A model generated the notes under the pieces. That model was not told the DNA's origin. It saw nothing but the letters and a program-made list of their open reading frames with translations, and made no database searches. Source: Halicephalobus mephisto (Eukaryota; Nematoda; Chromadorea; Rhabditida; Panagrolaimidae). Taken from it: a stretch of 64,000 nucleotides of DNA. Position 1 is the first letter of the stretch. Each line of letters starts with the position of its first letter. Shown in pieces: positions 25,312-36,780 of the stretch. Made by a program: the position numbers and the translations under genes. The stretch is taken from positions 124,001 to 188,000 of the forward strand of contig SWDT01000030.1 of the NCBI GenBank assembly GCA_009193035.1, read 5' to 3'.

Positions 25312-26141
25312 TTACTGTAAAAGAACAAAAAAGACAAAAAGTACGAGAAAGAAAGGAAAAGTTTTAATTTCGGAGCTGTTAGGGACAACTGTAGAACTTC
25401 GGACACCTGTGAAATCTACACTGTTACATAGATCGGTATTACAGCAACAAGTCGTGTAATTTGAAGCTTGATTCCCGGATCCATAAGTTGTCGAAGTACA
25501 ATCAGGATGATTCTAAAAATAAAAGTAATTTTTTAAAATAATTTTTAAAATAAAAGTAATTTTTTAAAAATAATTTTCAAAATAAAAGTGATTTTTCGAA
25601 ATAAAATAAATTTTTTAAAAATAATTTTTAAAATAAAAGTAATTTTTCGAAATAAAATAAAATTTTATAAGTAAAAATTAATTGTTTTCAAAATAATTTC
25701 TGAAATAAAATAGAATTTTTAAAATAAAAGTAATTTTTTAAAATAATTTTCAAAATAAATATAATTTTTTAAAATAAAAATAAATTTTTTAAAATAATTT
25801 TCGAAATAAAATAGAATTTTTAAAAATAAAAGTAATTTTTTAAAATAATTTTTAAAATAAAAGTAATTTTTTAAAATAATTTTTAAAATAAAATAAAATT
25901 TTTAAAAATAAAAATTAACCTTGCAAGTGTCTTTGAAGTTGTTTTTTGTGACGCAACTTGAAAAACTTCCATTTTGACCGTTGATGATCCCGAATGACCT
26001 CAGGCAATAGTCAGCGTTTCGACAACCAAGTGACGTCATAGAATGGTTGAAATTAGCTCCCGGAAGTTGGAGGTCAATTCCACGGTAGCAAGTGATCCCA
26101 AATGCCACAGGCAAAAAAATTGAAAAAATCAAAATTTTCAT
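25312..26141 (-). CDS. secreted, probably GPI-anchored Ly6/ET-module protein
   Basis: Two exons, 25920-26141 and 25312-25512, join in phase 0 to give 140 residues. A signal peptide of about 15 residues is followed by a three-finger-type cysteine module beginning ITCYRG and ending CCCNTDLCN, the hallmark of nematode Ly6/ET proteins. A Ser-rich linker and a short hydrophobic tail (FFLVLFVFFVLL) run to the stop, as in GPI-anchored family members. A 3' splice site ends just upstream of the ATG (trans-splicing). The intron (25513-25919) is a run of AAAATAATTTTTAAAATAAA-type repeats. It lies head-to-head with the hydrolase gene at 26734 and near two GH1 genes with a similar module. The ligand is unknown. 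Confidence 0.88.
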
Positions 26142-26159
26142 TTTTCAATTTCTGAAAAA

Positions 26160-26565
26160 AAATATTTTAAAATTTATTTAAAAAATTATTTTCTAGCTCG
26201 AAAAAAACGTATTTTAAAATTCCGAAAAAAATTTTAAATTTTTAAAAATATTTTTTTAATTTTTTAAAAGAAATAATTTCTTTAATTTTGGAGATATTTT
26301 TTTAGAATTTTTTAAAAGAAATTTTTTTTTTTAATTTTTTGGAATATTTTTTTTTTAATTTTGGGGATATTTATTTTTTTTTAATTTTTGGGGGGTATTT
26401 AATTTTTTAAAAATTTTTCGGGATATTTATTTTTTTAAAAATTTTTGGGGGGTATTTAATTTTTTTTTAATTTTTTGGGGATATTTATTTTTTTTAATTT
26501 TTGGGGGATATTTAATTTTTTTTAAATTTTTGGGAATATTTATTTTTTTTAAATTTTTATTTTTT
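26160..26565. repeat. T-rich repeat with regular G-runs between divergent genes
   Basis: About ten units of TTTTTTGGGGATATTTATTT type (G-run of three to six, then ATATTTA). It occupies most of the shared promoter region of the Ly6 gene (-) and the hydrolase gene (+). Confidence 0.8.
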
Positions 26566-26668
26566 GTTCAGAAAAATTTTTCAACTGATCTAAAACCAAA
26601 GTACAAATTCATCAAAAAAGCTATAAAATTCGGCAATATTTGACACGTTGAATCAAAGAAAAGCCGGT

Positions 26669-26690
26669 TGATAAAAGTACCAGCTTATCA
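26669..26690. promoter_or_regulatory. paired GATA-factor sites (TGATAA ... TTATCA)
   Basis: TTGATAA at 26668-26674 and TTATCA at 26685-26690 face each other 45-65 bp before the hydrolase ATG. TGATAA is the core bound by nematode intestinal GATA factors (ELT-2 type). Gut expression is an inference from this motif and the secreted hydrolase product. Confidence 0.45.
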
Positions 26691-26733
26691 ATCTGTTAAT
26701 CCTCGAAAAATCGTGGTCTGATTCTTCCAAAAA

Positions 26734-29591
26734 ATGATAAAATTTTTGATTTTTGTTTTTGGCATTTTTTTTAAATTTGGATTTTCTCAAAATTGTGATT
26801 TTAATTATGTTAAAAAATACACTATTGATGGAATTGTCAACGATCCTACTGTAAGGGATAATTTTTTGATGGATGTCATGACTTGGGAAGGCCGCTTTGC
26901 CACGGATAAGATTGGTCTCAATTACAAACACGGCTTGACCTATGACGGTAAAAATAAAATTAACTTTAATCAGGTTTATAAAGATTTCGACATCAAAATC
27001 GAAATTTGCACATTGCGCGCAACATTTGGGCAGCTTGATAGATATAAGTGAAAATAAAAGTTTGCAATATGCGCGCAACATTAGGGTAATCTGTCTAATA
27101 TGAATGAAAACTAAGAATTGCACTTTGCGCGCAACATTTGGGCAGCTTGATAGATATAAGTGAAAATAAAAGTTTGCAATATGTGTGCAACATTAGGGCA
27201 GCTTGATGGATATGAATGAAAATCGAGATTTGCACTTTGCGCGCAACATTAGGGCACCTTGATAGATATAAGTGAAAATAAAAGTTCGCAATATGCGTGC
27301 AAAGTTAGGATAATCTGTCTAATATGAATGAAAACTAAGAATTGCACTTTGCGTGCAACATTAGGGCGGGTATAAATAAAAATCGAGACTTGCACCTTGC
27401 AAGAAATATTAGGGGAAGTTGGATAAGTATATTGTATGTAAATGTTGGAACTTTCGAAATCAAAGTTTGCACTTTGCACGCAACATTTGGGCAGCTTAGA
27501 AGGTAAAAATGAAGATCGAATTTTGCACTTTGCGTGCAACATTAGGGCAGCTTGATGGATATAAGTGAAAGTAAAAGTTTGCAATATGCGTGCAAAATTA
27601 GGGCAGCTTGATGAATATGAATGAAAATCGAAATTTGCACTTTGCGCGCAACATTTGGGCAATCTGCCTCGTATGAATGAAAATAAAAATTTACACTTTG
27701 CACGCAAATTTCTGATTTGATTTTGATGCAGATTTCTTTACAAACTTTGACCCTATTGAATTAATCGAAAAATTTTTAGGAACGTCTTTGAACTACTCCA
27801 CGGGTCTTCCGGACGGGGGTCTCCATGACTTCTCCGCGGCTTCGAAGGAATCCGTCCATTTGGGACTTCTGTCTTTGGCCCTGAATACCTCCAACAAGTA
27901 CGCCATCAGATTTTTCGAAACAGGAATGGAAGGAATCTGGCCAGGAAGCGTCCAATCCTACGTCATCGATCAATTAACCAAAAAAATTAATGCTTACGAA
28001 AAATGGAACAACACTTATCCCGGATTCGGAGGATATCTGCCTTGGTACCACGTCGACGACGAAGACGGAATGGCCCTACTGAGCAACTGGAACTCCGCCG
28101 TCCCTGGATTAGACAACGGAGAAATGGTAATTTTTTAATTAATTCAATTTTGATTAAAATTTTGTAAAAATTAAAAAAATCAAAATTTTGTAAAAATTAA
28201 AAAAATCGAAATTTCATAAAAATTAAAAAAATTGAAGTTTTGTAAAAATTTAAAAAATCGAAATTTTGTAAAAATTTTAAAAATTAAAATTTTTTAGAAT
28301 TTTCCAAAATTTCATAAATTTTTGAATTTTTTTGGAATTTGTTGGAAGATTCTAAATTTTTAGGATATAGTGAAAGATTCTAAATCCTTTTGAAATTTGA
28401 CAAAAGTTTGTAAATATTTTCTAAATTTTATGAATTTTCAAAAATTTCATAAAAACTAAAACCTATTAAAAATTCAAAATTAACATCTGAAACTTTTAAT
28501 TTTGAAAATTTTCGAAAAATTTGTTTCAAAATAATTTTTAATTTTTAAAATACTGTACTTTGCAGATCTGGGGAATGATAGCGGCTGTCCAGGCTTTGAG
28601 TAACGCGGGATATACGGATTTATCCGCCAGATACCAGAAGTACGTGAACTACTTGGCTTCTACCGGACTTCGTATTTTTTTGAACAAGGAAATCCCCGGA
28701 ATCGCCTGTGTCTCCGGAATCCCGGACATCTACCGTATGCCGTTTGACCAAGATTACAATACTTCTACTGGTTGTATGCTGGACGATCCGTATGAAGGCG
28801 AACTTTTTTTCATCTTTTTGGACCTCTATGCTGATTGGAGTACTGTAGGCGGGAGTACTGTATCTGATGCCATTTGGGAAACAAAGTTAAAAGAAGCCAA
28901 ATCTGTCCAATTCACGACTACTGGGGGTACGAATATTACGGTAGAACAGGGATATTGGTTCTCGAGCCATGAACAATGGAAATTCATGGAGTTACCGTAC
29001 TTCGACATCGACATCGCGAACGAAGTTTATCTCAACGGAGAACGGGCCCGGGCACAGTACTCCTGGCAGAACGACTTTCCAGGGATGTTCGCTTCAGTAA
29101 CTAATGTTTCGAAAAAAATTAATTTTGAACAAACTCATCATTTGGATTACGTAAGTGGATGTGGAATCCAGGAAATCGCCTCTCAGCCTGTGGCAACGAG
29201 AAATCTCTTCACGCCATACGGTAGTTTTCCGATGCTTTTGCATCCAGAAACCAGGAATTACGGTCTTGCATGGTATGCTAACACGATAAACGCCTCCAGA
29301 ATGCAGGGCCCACAAGGATCTACAGAAGCTATATGGATCGACGGATCTATGATATCTCCTGTTCAAACTTGGGATTCAAAAATAACCTCCGTTTTGGCCA
29401 TGAACGGAGGAATCTTGGATTTAACGAGGAAATACATGTACAACACCGGAAGATACTTTAAATTTTTCAACAGAATCCAGGATCAATGGAATGAAGTTTT
29501 CGGAAATATCCCTCTTTCCGGAAACAACCTGGAGTTCAAACTCCCCAATGCTCAGTTCCCTACGGCAAATGTGGAATTTCCGTGTGTCTAA
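26734..29591 (+). CDS. secreted glycoside hydrolase, GH162/GH144-like (endo-beta-1,2-glucanase type) candidate
   Basis: Exons 26734-26947, 27780-28126 and 28566-29591 join in phase to 528 residues. A hydrophobic signal peptide ends near FGFSQ. Short motifs recall the (alpha/alpha)6-barrel glucanase families: GMEGIWPGSVQSYV, GFGGYLPWYHVDDEDG, LDNGEMIWGMIAAVQAL and DPYEGELFFIF. Candidate acid/base residues are Glu264/Glu266 and Asp446 (AIWIDGSM); from memory the characterised fungal GH162 enzyme uses a Glu and an Asp at comparable positions, which needs checking. It would act outside the cell on beta-glucan, probably in the gut lumen given the upstream GATA pair. It sits just before two GH1 genes. 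Intron 1 is filled by a minisatellite. The gene is firm; the family is tentative. Confidence 0.82.
27000..27720. repeat. minisatellite with TTGCGCGCAACATT units in intron 1 of the hydrolase
   Basis: More than ten units carry TTTGCACTTTGCGCGCAACA followed by TTAGGGCAGCTTGATAGA and a TATGAATGAAAA spacer. The palindromic core TTGCGCGCAA recurs at 22660-22965, 31000-31110, 42375-42690 and 53690-53880. Minus-strand open frames of about 150 codons here (Cys/Arg/Phe-rich) are repeat translations. Confidence 0.9.
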
Positions 29592-29633
29592 GACAACGAT
29601 ATATGGGAACAAGTCCAGAGAAATTCAAACATG

Positions 29634-29639
29634 AATAAA
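29634..29639 (+). terminator. poly(A) signal of the GH162-like gene
   Basis: AATAAA lies 43 bases after the stop codon, the normal position for a nematode cleavage signal. Confidence 0.6.
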
Positions 29640-29689
29640 ATTAATCGCTAATGTTTTTTAGTAAAATTGATATCAAAATTAAAAATAAA

Positions 29690-30180
29690 GGTTAGAGCAA
29701 GTAACCGACAGTTTTTACCTAAAAGTGATATATGAAAACTAAAAATTGAGTCTAGAAGAAGCTAAATAAATATAAAAATCATCACTAATTGTTTTTACCT
29801 AAAAGTAATATATGAAAACAGAATAAAATTCAAAAAATTCTAGAATGAATTATTATGTTTACCTAAAAGTAATATATGAAAACTAAAAATTGAGTATAGA
29901 AACCTAAAAATGAAGGAAACTAATCAGTGACTCCCTATACCTAAAATTAATATATGAAAACAAAGTAAGATACAGAAAAATTCTAAAATTAACCATTAAT
30001 TATGTTTACCTAAAATTCATATGAAAACTAAAAATTGAGTATAGAAACCTAAAAATGAAGGAACCTAATCAGTGGCTCTCTATACCTAAAATTGATATAT
30101 GAAAACAATAAAATTCTAAAAATTCTAAAATTAACCATTAATTATGTTTACCTAAAATTGATATAAAATCAGAAACCAAA
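29690..30180. repeat. tandem repeat, TTTACCTAAAATTGATATATG units
   Basis: About four units of roughly 125 bp, each with two ACCTAAAANTNATATATGAAAA halves and an AACTAAAAATTGAGTATAGA stretch, between the glucanase-like gene and the first GH1 gene. Confidence 0.75.
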
Positions 30181-30239
30181 GTCTACAGAAACCGAAAATA
30201 CAAGGGAAAATAATCAGTGATATTCATTAACCATCTCCG

Positions 30240-30246
30240 TTATCAG
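30240..30246 (-). promoter_or_regulatory. GATA-factor site upstream of the first Ly6-GH1 gene
   Basis: TTATCAG (CTGATAA on the other strand) lies about 115 bp before the ATG at 30361. A single site, so weak evidence for intestinal control. Confidence 0.3.
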
Positions 30247-30360
30247 TTTCAGAAACTTGCCATGATCTTCTTAATTGAGGAATTATTTTCTGATTTTAAC
30301 TTTCATCAATAAGACATCAAAGATTTTCTCAGTTATCGAGGTCCCGATTTTGTTTCAGAA

Positions 30361-33300
30361 ATGGGATTGAAAATTTTCTTTGTTTTTTGCTTCCTGCTCC
30401 AGTGGACTTCTGGACTCAAATGTAACGTCGGAACTTTCTCAGACATCGACAACCAGATGGATTTCACTTCTGCAGATCCGGTGGAGTGTTCTGGATTCTG
30501 CTTCACGAGCTACATGAACGACGGATGGTACATTGTGTATAAACTAGGATGCGATTCTAATGGAACTTACTGTCTGAATTCTGGATGTCAGGATAACGTA
30601 GGATCGAGTACCAGAATCTGCTGCTGCAACAACGAAGACAACTGCGTCGACCCACACGCCTCGGTGAGTTTCGAAATTACTTCCCAACACGAAGCAGGAC
30701 GTGAACTGGGTCCTACCGCGAAAGTCCCTGAAGGGTACGGTAGGGAGCGCGTGTTGCTTCTGATTTTTTTCTGCAACTGAATTACTCACGTGATTGTGCA
30801 GCGTCTACGGGAGCGCATAATATTTTTAGTTGTGTACTATCTTGTTTCGTAATTTTATAATTTCTTAATTAATCGTATATTGTAAAAATCATATATGAAC
30901 TTTTCTGCAAAGCAGTCCTGGCGCGACTTTCTTCAAGTTCTTAAAAACTACAGGTGATTGTGCACCATCTGTGACTGATGTCGACTTACCCGTCGGGATA
31001 TTGCGGGCAAGCTGCGGATTTAGCTTTGATTTCGAAATCTTTACAAATGTAAATACAAAAATCTACCGACTTGCCCTAATGTTGCACGCAAACTGCAGAC
31101 TTGATTTTGACCACAGATGCATGATTCCTTGTACCTGAATGCAATCGAGTAGGTTCGATTACGTTCAGTTATAAGCGATTTGCAGCACTTGTGTCATTAT
31201 TCAAAGCTGTCGATTTCGAATCAATCTGGATTCGAACCAAATTAATTCTATTCGAAGCTTGAGGATTTCGAAAAACCAACATCTCGGTTGTTGTAATTTT
31301 TGTTTTTCCGAAAGTTTGATATATTGCTTGGGATAAAGAAGTTCAGTAAGCGAACCTCCTCCAAAATCTGGCCGACATCGTAACATACTAAGACTTCAGA
31401 ATCTATCTACCGTATATAAACTTCAAAAATCAAACAAATTAGAAAAAAAGGTTTTCGAAATATTTTTATGCGTGAGAGTTTTGGCAATCTGTTCCGAATA
31501 AACTATTCATTCCTACATTGAGCGCAAGTTAGACCAGTCATCTCCTTCGCATGTTAAAAACCAGTGCGAGTCACTTCTGGGAATTAGTTCTAAAAACCAT
31601 GCATTCCTATTTTAAACAGGAATTGAGCCAATCATTCCTTTTCATAGACACAAACCAGTGCGAGTGAATTTATTTGGTTTGTTTCGACTCTCGTTTAATT
31701 TTATACGAAAATTATTTTCGACTGCGTTTTCCCTAAATTTTTCCATATACACACTAAAATGTAAGTGTTGTTAGGATTATAATGTCCTATATGTTTGGAA
31801 AACTATGTAAATAGATATAATTTGATTAATAAAAAAGTGGTTTTGGGCAAATTTTTCAAGTTGATATATGGATTTTGAAAAGGATATTTTTAGGATCCAG
31901 TGGTGTACGATCTGTCGGGGATCACGATGGCCTCCGCGACGGCTGCTTACCAGATCGAAGGAGGGGCTTTCGAGGACGGAAGAGGAGCCTCCATCTGGGA
32001 CATCTACTCCCGCAGACCAAACGTCATCAAAAATAACGACACTGGAGACGATGCTTGTAAAAGTTACGAATTTTGGCAGAAGGATATAGCTCTTCTGCAG
32101 AACATTGGAGTCAAATCTTATCGATTTTCTATTTCTTGGACAAGGATTTTCACCGATGGAACTTTGGCTACAAAAAATCAAAAAGGAATCGATTATTATA
32201 ACAACTTAATTAATGCTTTAACTACTGCCGGAATCGAACCCGTAGTAAGTTTCATCAAGTTTTTTAGAAAATAAATTTAAAAGTAAATCTATTTTTGCAA
32301 AAAATGAATCAATGTCCATTTTTACCAAAATAGGCCATGGAAATTTATAAAAAAAACACCATTGGCATAGAGAACAGAACGCCAAACAGTAAGGTTCAAA
32401 TTTTCGAAATCTACTTTTGTAAAAATGTTCATTCTCATTTCGCCAAAGTAGGCTATATTGAAATAAAAGTAACACCATTGGCATAGAGAACAGAACGCCA
32501 AACAGTAAGGTTCAAATTTTCGAAATCTACTTTTATAAAACTGTTCATTCTCACTTCGTCAAAGTAGGCTATATTGAAATAAAAACAACATCATTGGCAT
32601 AGAGAACAGAACGCCAAACAGTAAGATTCAAATTTTCGAAATCTACTTTTATAAAAATGTTCATTCTCATTTCGTCAAAGTAGGCTATATTCAAATAAAA
32701 GTAACACCATTGGCATAGAGAACAGAACGCCAAACAGTAAGGTTTAAATTTTCGAAATCTAGTTTTGTAAAACTGTTCATTCTCATTTCGCCAAAATAGA
32801 CTATGCTTAAACTTCCAGGTGACAATGTATCATTGGGATCTTCCACAAGGATTAATGGACGCTGGAGGGTGGCTAAACAACGACATTGTTAAGGCTTTTG
32901 GGGATTACTGCGATTTTCTCTTCCTAACATTCGGAGACAGAGTGAAAAAGTGGATTCCTATCAACGAACCCTCCAGTATTATGGAGTTTGAGTATTGTGG
33001 TCAGTTTGTGATTTGAATTATTTTAAAAATCAAAAATGGAATTTATTACGAAATTGTCTCAACACGAATTTTTGGAACTTTTAAAAAACTGAAATTATTA
33101 GTTAATTTCAAAAATTTTCGCAGAATTCTAGGTTTTTATGGATTTTTCAGTTTCAGAATTTCCCATTGCTCTTCGAAGATTCTGGAAATTTAAATAAAAT
33201 CCTAAAAACCTTCAGAAGTTGATACTAAATTTTGGGGGATTTTAGGAGTTTATATGAGATTTTGGAAAATTCTAAAATCTCCTGTAAGATTTTTGAAGAT

Positions 33301-35445
33301 TCTGGAAGCTTCTATAAAGTCCTTAAAAATTTTTGAAATTGAATTCTGGAAGGTTCTAGAAGTTTATGTGTAATTTTGGAAGACTCTAAACTTTCTTAGA
33401 TCCTTGAAGATTCTGGAAGCTTCTATAAAGTCCTTAAAAATTTTTGAAATTGAATTCTGGAAGATTCTAAAATCTCCTGTAAGATCCTTGAAGATTTCAA
33501 AAGCTTATATAGGATTCTAAAAGATTCTAAACTTTCTTAGATCTTTGAAAATCCTAGAAAGTTTCACTGAATTTTTCAAGATTACAGAATCTCATAAAAT
33601 GTTAGAAAATTCTAGAAGTTTCTGCATAATTTTCTAAAGTTACAAAATTTCATAATTTTAAAAATTTCTGCATAATTTTTTAAAGTTACAGAATTTCATA
33701 ATTTTAAAAATTTCTGCATAATTTTCTAATGTTACAGAATCTCATATGATATTCTCGAAAATTCTATGTTCTTGTATAAATTTCTCAAAAATTTTAGTTT
33801 TAATAAAAAAAATAAAAATTATTGTTAATTGACTTCAGGAGACACTCACGCTGATGCGGAAGGAGATTTTAAACCTCATTGTTCTTGGTCTCTTTACTTG
33901 GCTGCTCGGAATATGCTTCTTGGACATGCGGAAGCTGCTAAGAGATACCAAAAATACGGTGGAACTGCCCAAGGCGGTGGAGAGCTGGGGATCGCCTTGA
34001 ATGGACCTTGGTCTTTCCCGAAAAACCCGGACGATCCCAAGGATAAAGAAGCTTCTCTTAGAGCTTTTGATTTCAGTTGGGGTATTTTTGCAGAGCCGAT
34101 ATATGGATCAGGAGATTGGCCTGATACTGTAAAAAACAGAATTGATCAACTTTCGATTTATGAAAACAGAAGTATTTCGAGATTGCCGAAATTTTCTCAA
34201 AATGAAATAAATAGCCTCAAGAAATCCGCTCAATTTTTCGGAGTCAATTACTACGTGTCCCAAATCACCACAGACATCCAAGAAACTTTGGAAAAAAACA
34301 GATGGAACTTCACTCAAGAAGACTACGATTCTGGAACAACTGGCTGGAATTTGGATTCTTGGAGACAGTAAGTTTTTTTTAAATAGATTTAAAAAATAAA
34401 AATTTTTTAAAATTCGGATTAGGATAGATATTTTGGAAAAAGTTGTATCTGATTGAGATCCTCCAGCATCAGTCCTGGAAACTGGAATCTTCCTCTAGTA
34501 AATAACCAACATGGTTTTAAATTTTTTCTTTTATGGTTACTGTATAGGGAAACTACTACTACAGTAGAACTTGATATAAAATACCCCTTGGAACTGGGCA
34601 AAGCGTATGTTATAAAAAAGGATATATTATAACAGGGATATCTTGTATCCAAGTTCTACTGTATTTCGAAATTTCTAAACTTAAAATACAGTAGAACTTG
34701 GATGTGAAATACCTCCTTGGGACCGGGCAAAGCATATGTTATAAGAAAGGACATATTATAGCGGGGATATCTTGTATTCAAGTTCTACTGTATTTCGAAA
34801 TCTCTAAACTTGAAATACAGTAGAACTTGATATAAGATACCCCCTGGGATCGGACAAAACATATGTTATAAGAAAGGATATATTATAACGGGAATCAATT
34901 TGAAGACAGACTAACCAAACTCACACCGTATGCTATAAAGTGGAATATATTATACCAGTGGTATCTTATATCCAAGTTCTACTGTACTTTTTTTTCTTTA
35001 TCAATGAATTTTACGATTCTATGAAAATTTCAGAATGAATGCTTCTAATCCGTGGATTTTTTACACTCCATCCGGACTTCGAGCTCTTCTGAAACACATT
35101 AAAGAAAAATATGGAGATATCCCGATAGTAATCACGGAGAACGGATGCATGGACAACTATGGAGAAGATCTGGAGGACATGACTCGAATCCACTATCTTA
35201 GAGGTCATCTGATGGCCATTTCTCAAGCGAAAATAATCGACAAAGTTAACGTTGTCGGATATACTGTCTGGTCCTTGATGGACAACTTTGAGTGGCTAGA
35301 TGGCTACACTACCAAGTTCGGGATCCACAGAGTGGACTTCGCTGATCCCCAACGGAACAGAACCGAAAAACGCTCAGCAAAGGAGTTCGCTCAATGGATC
35401 CTGGATGGAAAGATTCCCGGATTCACCACAAAGTCTAGATACTAA
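30361..35445 (+). CDS. Ly6/ET module fused to GH1 beta-glucosidase, paralogue A
   Basis: Exons 30361-30663, 31894-32244, 32819-32999, 33839-34367 and 35034-35445 agree in phase: 591 residues. A 3' splice site ends two bases before the ATG. Exon 1 encodes a signal peptide (cleavage near SG/LKC) and a Cys-rich module ending CCCNNEDNC. Then a complete GH1 TIM barrel: [17 protein letters not shown], acid/base Glu268 in PINEP, nucleophile Glu490 in ITENG, NFEW near the C-terminus. Both catalytic glutamates are present, so this is an active-type retaining beta-glycosidase, unlike vertebrate Klotho. It should be secreted; no C-terminal anchor is seen. Exon 1 can also be read through to a stop at 30780. 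Intron 2 holds a 116 bp repeat, intron 4 a fold-back repeat. Confidence 0.88.
30664..31893 (+). other. intron 1 of Ly6-GH1 gene A with an open read-through frame
   Basis: The Ly6 frame stays open past the GTGAGT donor to a TGA at 30780, adding about 38 residues that end in VLLLIFFCN. At 30714-30748 a hairpin with CCTACCG/CGGTAGG arms is visible. The rest (30800-31890) has TTGC-type repeat pieces near 31010-31110 and ACTCGC-type repeat pieces near 31500-31680. No further exon is seen. Confidence 0.5.
32364..32815. repeat. 116 bp tandem repeat, four copies, in GH1-A intron 2
   Basis: GGCATAGAGAACAGAACGCC starts at 32364, 32480, 32596 and 32712, an exact 116 bp period. Each unit also carries CATTTCGCCAAAGTAGGCTA. 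A diverged relative (AGAGAACAGAACGTCAAACA) lies near 53975. Confidence 0.92.
33130..33780. repeat. degenerate intronic repeats in GH1-A intron 3
   Basis: Diverged units with GATTCTGGAAGCTTCTATAA and TTTCTGCATAATTTTCTAA. They fill most of the 839 bp intron. Confidence 0.6.
34561..34985. repeat. three tandem units, each with inverted ends (ACAGTAGAACTTG ... CAAGTTCTACTGT)
   Basis: Units start at 34561, 34688 and 34817. Each opens with ACAGTAGAACTTG and closes with CAAGTTCTACTGTA, so each can fold on itself. Between lie GGGCAAAGC, TATGTTATAA and ATATTATAACAGGGATATC. The third unit is longer and internally rearranged. All lie in intron 4 of GH1-A. Confidence 0.88.
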
Positions 35446-35599
35446 ATTTTCTGTCATAAAATCAAATTAAATTCGTTCAAAAACAAAAGTTTTTAAATTT
35501 GTAACTATTTTTAGAAATCAATTTTTTTAAATATGATTAGATAAATTTATTCAAAAATATAAAAATTTGTGAATTTATTACAGTACCTAGATATTGAAA

Positions 35600-36120
35600 T
35601 TTTTAATATTAAGATCAAATGAAAGTCGTCTCAAGACATTAGGATTTTTAAATTTTCTATATAGATATATTAAATGCCCCCTACAGTAAGATTAAATAGA
35701 ATTAGTTCTAAGATGTTCAGATTTCTAAATTTTTCTTTTTATCAATTCTCTACAGTAAGATTGATATCAATGAAGAGATTTTTTGGGTCTTGGAATGGAA
35801 TTCAGTCTTCAGATGTCGAAAAATTTTTATACAGTAAGATTAAATAGAATTCGTTCTAAGATGTTCAGGTTTCTAGATTTATCTTTACAGTAAGATTGAA
35901 TTCCATTCCAAGAGTCAGAAAAATCTCTTCATTGATATCAGCCTTCAGATGTCGAAAAATTTTTATACAGTAAGATTAAATAGAATTAGTTCTAAGATGT
36001 TCAGATTTCTAGATTTATCTTTATATTAATTCTCTACAGTAAGATTAAATTCCATTCCAAGACCCAAAAAATTCTTTTATTCATATCAATCTTCAGATGC
36101 CGAAAAATTTTTAGTGATCT
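35600..36120. repeat. intergenic repeats with CAGTAAGATTAAATAGAATT
   Basis: About four copies with TTAGTTCTAAGATGTTCAGA following the core, some partially inverted (CATTCCAAGACCCAAAAAAT against ATTTTTTGGGTCTTGGAATG type). Confidence 0.7.
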
Positions 36121-36399
36121 TTGAAAAGTTCATTTCAGTATTGACTATATTTAAGATAATTTATGGATTTTAAATTTCTCGTAAAAAATCAAATTCGCGA
36201 CGGGAATTTTTAGGATTTTCCAGTTTAGACCGAAAACTGAAATTTCACATCCTCATAATTTAAAACAATTCCTAATCTTTCAATAAATTCTAAAAAAATT
36301 AAAAAGTTAAAAATCAACTTTTTTAAATTTAAATTTTTGCAGGTTGGAATTTCGCATAAGTTATCACAAATATTTCAGTTTTTCTTACTTAATAGTAAT

Positions 36400-36575
36400 G
36401 GGTATTCAAATAACGACAGTATTAACATTTAAATAACAGTATTATTAGTACCTAAATAACAGTATTATTAGTATCCAAATAACGACAGTATTAATATCTC
36501 AATGACAGTATTATTAGCATCTAAATAACAGTATTATTAGCATCTAAATAACGACAGTATTAGTATCCAAGTAAC
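36400..36575. repeat. short-unit array, TAAATAACAGTATTATTAG
   Basis: About nine units of 16-22 bp alternate AACGACAGTATTAATAT and AACAGTATTATTAGTAT. Confidence 0.8.
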
Positions 36576-36579
36576 AATA

Positions 36580-36780
36580 ATGTTGAGACAGAAAACTAAA
36601 CTAGAAATAGAGGACTACAAGCAATAGTCTGAACATCAGGAAGCATGGAATGCTGTAGAGCATAAGTAAGATTGTTCTATTATGTGGGAAATATAATAAT
36701 TTTATCCTTATTTTCTTAGTAAAGATTATTACAATACTTCTGTTTTCTATCTTAAAAATGACATTAGTGTCCAGACAACG
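36580..36780. repeat. second copy of the dispersed element at 1411-1590
   Basis: Shares the ordered motifs TTGAGA.AGAAA, ATGCTGTAGAGCAT, GTGGGAAATATA and AGTAAAGATTATTAC with 1411-1590. The minus-strand open frame (36601-36885) is not supported as a gene. Confidence 0.5.

Noticed and set aside
27249..27707. 152-codon open frame rich in Cys, Arg and Phe (minus strand)
   Set aside because: It translates the GCGCGCAACATT minisatellite inside a confirmed intron; the periodic peptide follows the DNA repeat.
31141..31165. GGTTCGATTAC resembling a tRNA B box
   Set aside because: No A box at the right distance and no cloverleaf arms can be formed.
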